Assembly (NCBI GenBank): GCA_945952115.1
Contig: CAMFHA010000007.1
Coordinates: 1-52,205, forward strand
Direction: 5' to 3'
From: an uncultured Legionella sp.
GTDB taxonomy: Bacteria > Pseudomonadota > Gammaproteobacteria > Legionellales > Legionellaceae
Length of the DNA stretch: 52,205 nt
Below the pieces are notes generated by a model that saw only the letters and a program-made list of their open reading frames with translations, did no database searches and had not been told where the DNA came from. Positions 49,507 through 52,205 of the stretch are shown piece by piece. The position numbers and the translations under genes are program-made. Position 1 is the stretch's first letter, and each line of letters begins with the position of its first letter.

Positions 49507-49851
49507 ATGAACAAGTTGCTAATTACATCTTCAGCAGCCGTGATCATCTCGTTAAGTTTAGCTGGTTGTAATACCATGAATAGTATGAATAATGGTTTGA
49601 ACGATGTTGGTCGCTTTGGAAGTGCAACGGTTGGTACGGGTATGAAGTATACTGCTCAAACTGTTGGGGCGGGTGCTCATGTAGTTGCGAGTACTGGTGC
49701 TGCTGTAGGTCACGGTATTGGTTCTGTTACTACTATGGGAGTCAATACTGTTTCAAGCCCATTTGGAATGAAATCTACCCATCATAAAATAGTATATCAT
49801 AATGGTCATCGATATATGTGGAAAAATGGTTCTTATGTGCTTGTACATTAA
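49507..49851 (+). CDS. Small lipoprotein, 114 aa
   Basis: Lipobox LAGC; Gly/Thr-rich centre; Shine-Dalgarno AAGGAGAG upstream. Confidence 0.7.
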   Translation: MNKLLITSSAAVIISLSLAGCNTMNSMNNGLNDVGRFGSATVGTGMKYTAQTVGAGAHVVASTGAAVGHGIGSVTTMGVNTVSSPFGMKSTHHKIVYHNGHRYMWKNGSYVLVH

Positions 49852-49947
49852 TTTATCATCAGATCATTTGCTGGGCTTTCAGCCCAGCTTTTTCTAGCCC
49901 TCTTAGCTACTTTTTTGACGTTTTTATTGCAAGTTCTTTATGGTTTT

Positions 49948-52205
49948 TCATATCTTAGCGGCTATGGTTTCTTCCTGATTTTTTTGCATTTCTTCATTTC
50001 TATCCCAATGCATCTTAGGTTGTGTAAATAAAGATATAGAAGGCGAAGAATCTGGAGAAACGGATAAATCTGCTTGAACTTGAGGTTGTGGTGATAACCC
50101 TAGATAACGTAACAGTCGAGTTGTAGTATCAACAGGTTTTGCTTTCAATTCATTATGATTGCTAGTAAGAAGTTTTTGTTGTTTTAAACGATGTAAATTA
50201 GCTAAAACAATACTAGATTCGACAATCATTAAGAATACACCAATGGCAGGATTTAAAGTAAAACCAACGGCGACAAGCAAGCCTGCCGCAAGTAAAGTGA
50301 CACCTAAATTCATTGTAAAGCTAACTGATAAATTTTGGAAAATATTATGTTTGGTTTTTTTGCTGGCATCAAACCCAGTGACTAGTGGGAATAAATAGCC
50401 TTTTTGCAAGACCATACCTGCATGTTGTTCTGTTATAACATCGCCGATACTTGATTTTACTGCAATCCCTAAATCAGAATCTGCAATGGCAGCAAGATCG
50501 TTAGCTGCATCACCAACCATGGCTACTTTATGACCTTTATTGCGTAATTTTTGTATATAACTTGTTTTGGAGATTTCACCTTCGTGACTAATAACGCCCA
50601 CTGTGTTGGCACAGATATTTTCTTTTGCAATCCCCAGCGTTTTCGCATAGCTTTCTGCAGTTATTTTATCTGCACCAGTACATAAATGAACGGTTTTACC
50701 CATTTTCTTTAATTGTTTAATCGTGGCAACAGCATCAGGGCGTAAAGGATCAATTAAATTAATTTGTCCTATAATTCTTTTTCCACGAACTATATAGGTA
50801 GAACCATTTTCTGGGTTATCATAGGGTTCATTAAGAGTAAATATTCCATTGGCTATTAACATTTCTCTATTGCCAATCATAAAATCAACACCATTAATCA
50901 CTGCTTTAATACCGGCATGATGGCTTTGATCAACATAGCTAATATTTAAATCATCAGATAAAAATACAATACTTTGATTTTGTATGTATTCGAGAATAGT
51001 TTTTCCTACTGGATGCTTTGATTTGCTTTCTAAAAGCGCGATATGTTTTAAATATTTTGGATCAGCGGTAAATAAGCTTTTTACAGCTATTTTCCCAGTA
51101 GTTAAAGTACCATTTAAATCAAAAACAATGGTATCTATATCTGCTGCTGCTTGTAATGCTTTTCCGTTATTAAAATGTACTCCTTCTTCAGCAGCTTTTT
51201 TCATTCCAATTTTAACTGCCATTGGTGTAATTACGCTGAGAGCACAAGGGCAAGCGCTTACTAATACTGCAATGACACATTGAAGCGCAAGGGCGGGACC
51301 AAAAAAACTTCCAATAAGAATAGCGGATAAACTAGCGAGCACCAGCAAGCCAGGAATAAAGTATTTAAGTATTTTATTAGCGAGAATTTCGATAGGGGCC
51401 TTTTCATTATTTGCTTTACTAATATGCTGTGCAATTAAGGAAAGATAAGAATTTTGATAAGTGGTGGTAGCGCGTAATTGTAAACTACTTAGATGATCCG
51501 CTACACGCATTCCTGCCTTGATCTTATCTCCAGGGTAGAATTCTTTAAGATAGGGCGAGCCATCAATGGCTGTTGTATAGAGTAAAGTATTTTCTAGTAC
51601 TATCCCATCTACTGGTACAATCTCCCCTGAATTAATTTCAATTATATCATTAGGTATTAATTCTTTAACTGAAATTTCTCTATCAGGCTTGCCTTTTAAT
51701 AAAACCAGAGGAGTTAAGCCATCTCGCACATCTAATTTTTGGTTTAATTTATCTATTAGTGTATGTTCGATGGCTTCTCCTAAATGCCAAAAACCTAAAA
51801 CAAAGGGTGCAGCCTCTAACATCATGGGAAGACTCGGGACAAAAATACTGGCAATGGATACAGCAACAATCGTTAACGTGCTAAGGGTATATAACGTGCT
51901 CATGTCCCATCTTTTTTCCCATAGAGCATGCCAGGCTTCTTTATATACTGTGCGCCCTAAGTAAAGAGTTGTTAAAGAAGAGAGACCAGTGATAATAGAA
52001 TAAGCGAGTAAAGATAGGTTAAGACCAGAAAGCGAAAGTGCAAGTAATAGTGCTCCTGAAATTAAACCAATTCCAGCTTGCCACCAATGACTTGCATGAG
52101 AATGTCCATGGCCATGAGTATGTTCATGTGAATGCTCATGATGTCCTTGGTGTGAATGCTCATGATGTCCTTGGTGTGAATGCTCATGATGTCCTTGGTG
52201 TGAAT
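49948..52205 (-). CDS. Metal-translocating P1B-type ATPase, N-terminally incomplete at window edge
   Basis: SACPCALSVITP (CPC), SKHPVGKTI (HP), FDLNGTLTTGK (catalytic Asp). The frame stays open past 51903 into a His-rich region (SHQGHHEHSHEHTHGHGHSHASHWWQAGIGLISGALL), so the ORF-track start is not the true start. Confidence 0.88.
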   Translation of the reverse strand, partial: SHQGHHEHSHQGHHEHSHQGHHEHSHEHTHGHGHSHASHWWQAGIGLISGALLLALSLSGLNLSLLAYSIITGLSSLTTLYLGRTVYKEAWHALWEKRWDMSTLYTLSTLTIVAVSIASIFVPSLPMMLEAAPFVLGFWHLGEAIEHTLIDKLNQKLDVRDGLTPLVLLKGKPDREISVKELIPNDIIEINSGEIVPVDGIVLENTLLYTTAIDGSPYLKEFYPGDKIKAGMRVADHLSSLQLRATTTYQNSYLSLIAQHISKANNEKAPIEILANKILKYFIPGLLVLASLSAILIGSFFGPALALQCVIAVLVSACPCALSVITPMAVKIGMKKAAEEGVHFNNGKALQAAADIDTIVFDLNGTLTTGKIAVKSLFTADPKYLKHIALLESKSKHPVGKTILEYIQNQSIVFLSDDLNISYVDQSHHAGIKAVINGVDFMIGNREMLIANGIFTLNEPYDNPENGSTYIVRGKRIIGQINLIDPLRPDAVATIKQLKKMGKTVHLCTGADKITAESYAKTLGIAKENICANTVGVISHEGEISKTSYIQKLRNKGHKVAMVGDAANDLAAIADSDLGIAVKSSIGDVITEQHAGMVLQKGYLFPLVTGFDASKKTKHNIFQNLSVSFTMNLGVTLLAAGLLVAVGFTLNPAIGVFLMIVESSIVLANLHRLKQQKLLTSNHNELKAKPVDTTTRLLRYLGLSPQPQVQADLSVSPDSSPSISLFTQPKMHWDRNEEMQKNQEETIAAKI
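52129..52205 (-). repeat. 24-bp coding tandem repeat encoding a His-rich octapeptide
   Basis: Three perfect copies of TGAATGCTCATGATGTCCTTGGTG plus the start of a fourth; encodes HSHQGHHE units. Confidence 0.9.

Noticed and set aside
51901-51903. ORF-track start (MSTLYTL) for the P-type ATPase
   Set aside because: The frame continues open upstream with TM segments and His-rich repeats, so the start is outside the window.
52129-52205. CRISPR or intergenic satellite
   Set aside because: 24-bp units are contiguous without spacers and in frame with the ATPase.
1-52205. tRNA or rRNA genes
   Set aside because: No cloverleaf with TTCGANNC-type arm or rRNA-like block recognised by eye; tRNAscan would be needed to be certain.

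Overview
The window is 52.2 kb, AT-rich and gene-dense. Codon use, family content and repeat style suggest a Legionella-like gammaproteobacterium (inference). Well-supported modules, left to right: a complete kdpFABC-kdpD operon on the minus strand with a second tiny membrane ORF ahead of kdpF, a beta-barrel porin, and an old-yellow-enzyme reductase. Next is a scrambled locus in which a phosphoketolase gene survives only as its N- and C-terminal ends. About 3.6 kb lies between them: an IS630 fragment, IS6-family fragments including a 72-bp mini-element, a Deg-like serine protease and a LysR gene. Downstream are a beta-CASP MBL hydrolase, MaoC-phosphotransacetylase, acetate kinase, two large uncharacterised proteins, a cyclase-family hydrolase, umuD-umuC, a neprosin-like secreted protein, a DUF1566-like protein, ornithine cyclodeaminase, rlpA, an orphan type II thioesterase, metQ-metI-metN, LysR, a PIN-like protein, an acetamidase-family protein, an OprB-like porin, a LigD-like PE-POL protein lacking a ligase domain, a lipase-like hydrolase, and a metal P-type ATPase with a His-rich tandem repeat running off the right edge. 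The most interesting signals are: long nested palindromes with different arms but a shared asymmetric core; a DnaA-box cluster between umuC and the neprosin gene; the phosphoketolase scar; a protein combining a degenerate nucleotidyltransferase-like N-terminus with a 2OG-oxygenase-like HxD...H...R pattern; a P-type ATPase with altered catalytic motifs; and the small ORF upstream of kdpF. All family calls come from reading motifs in the translated ORFs; no searches were run.
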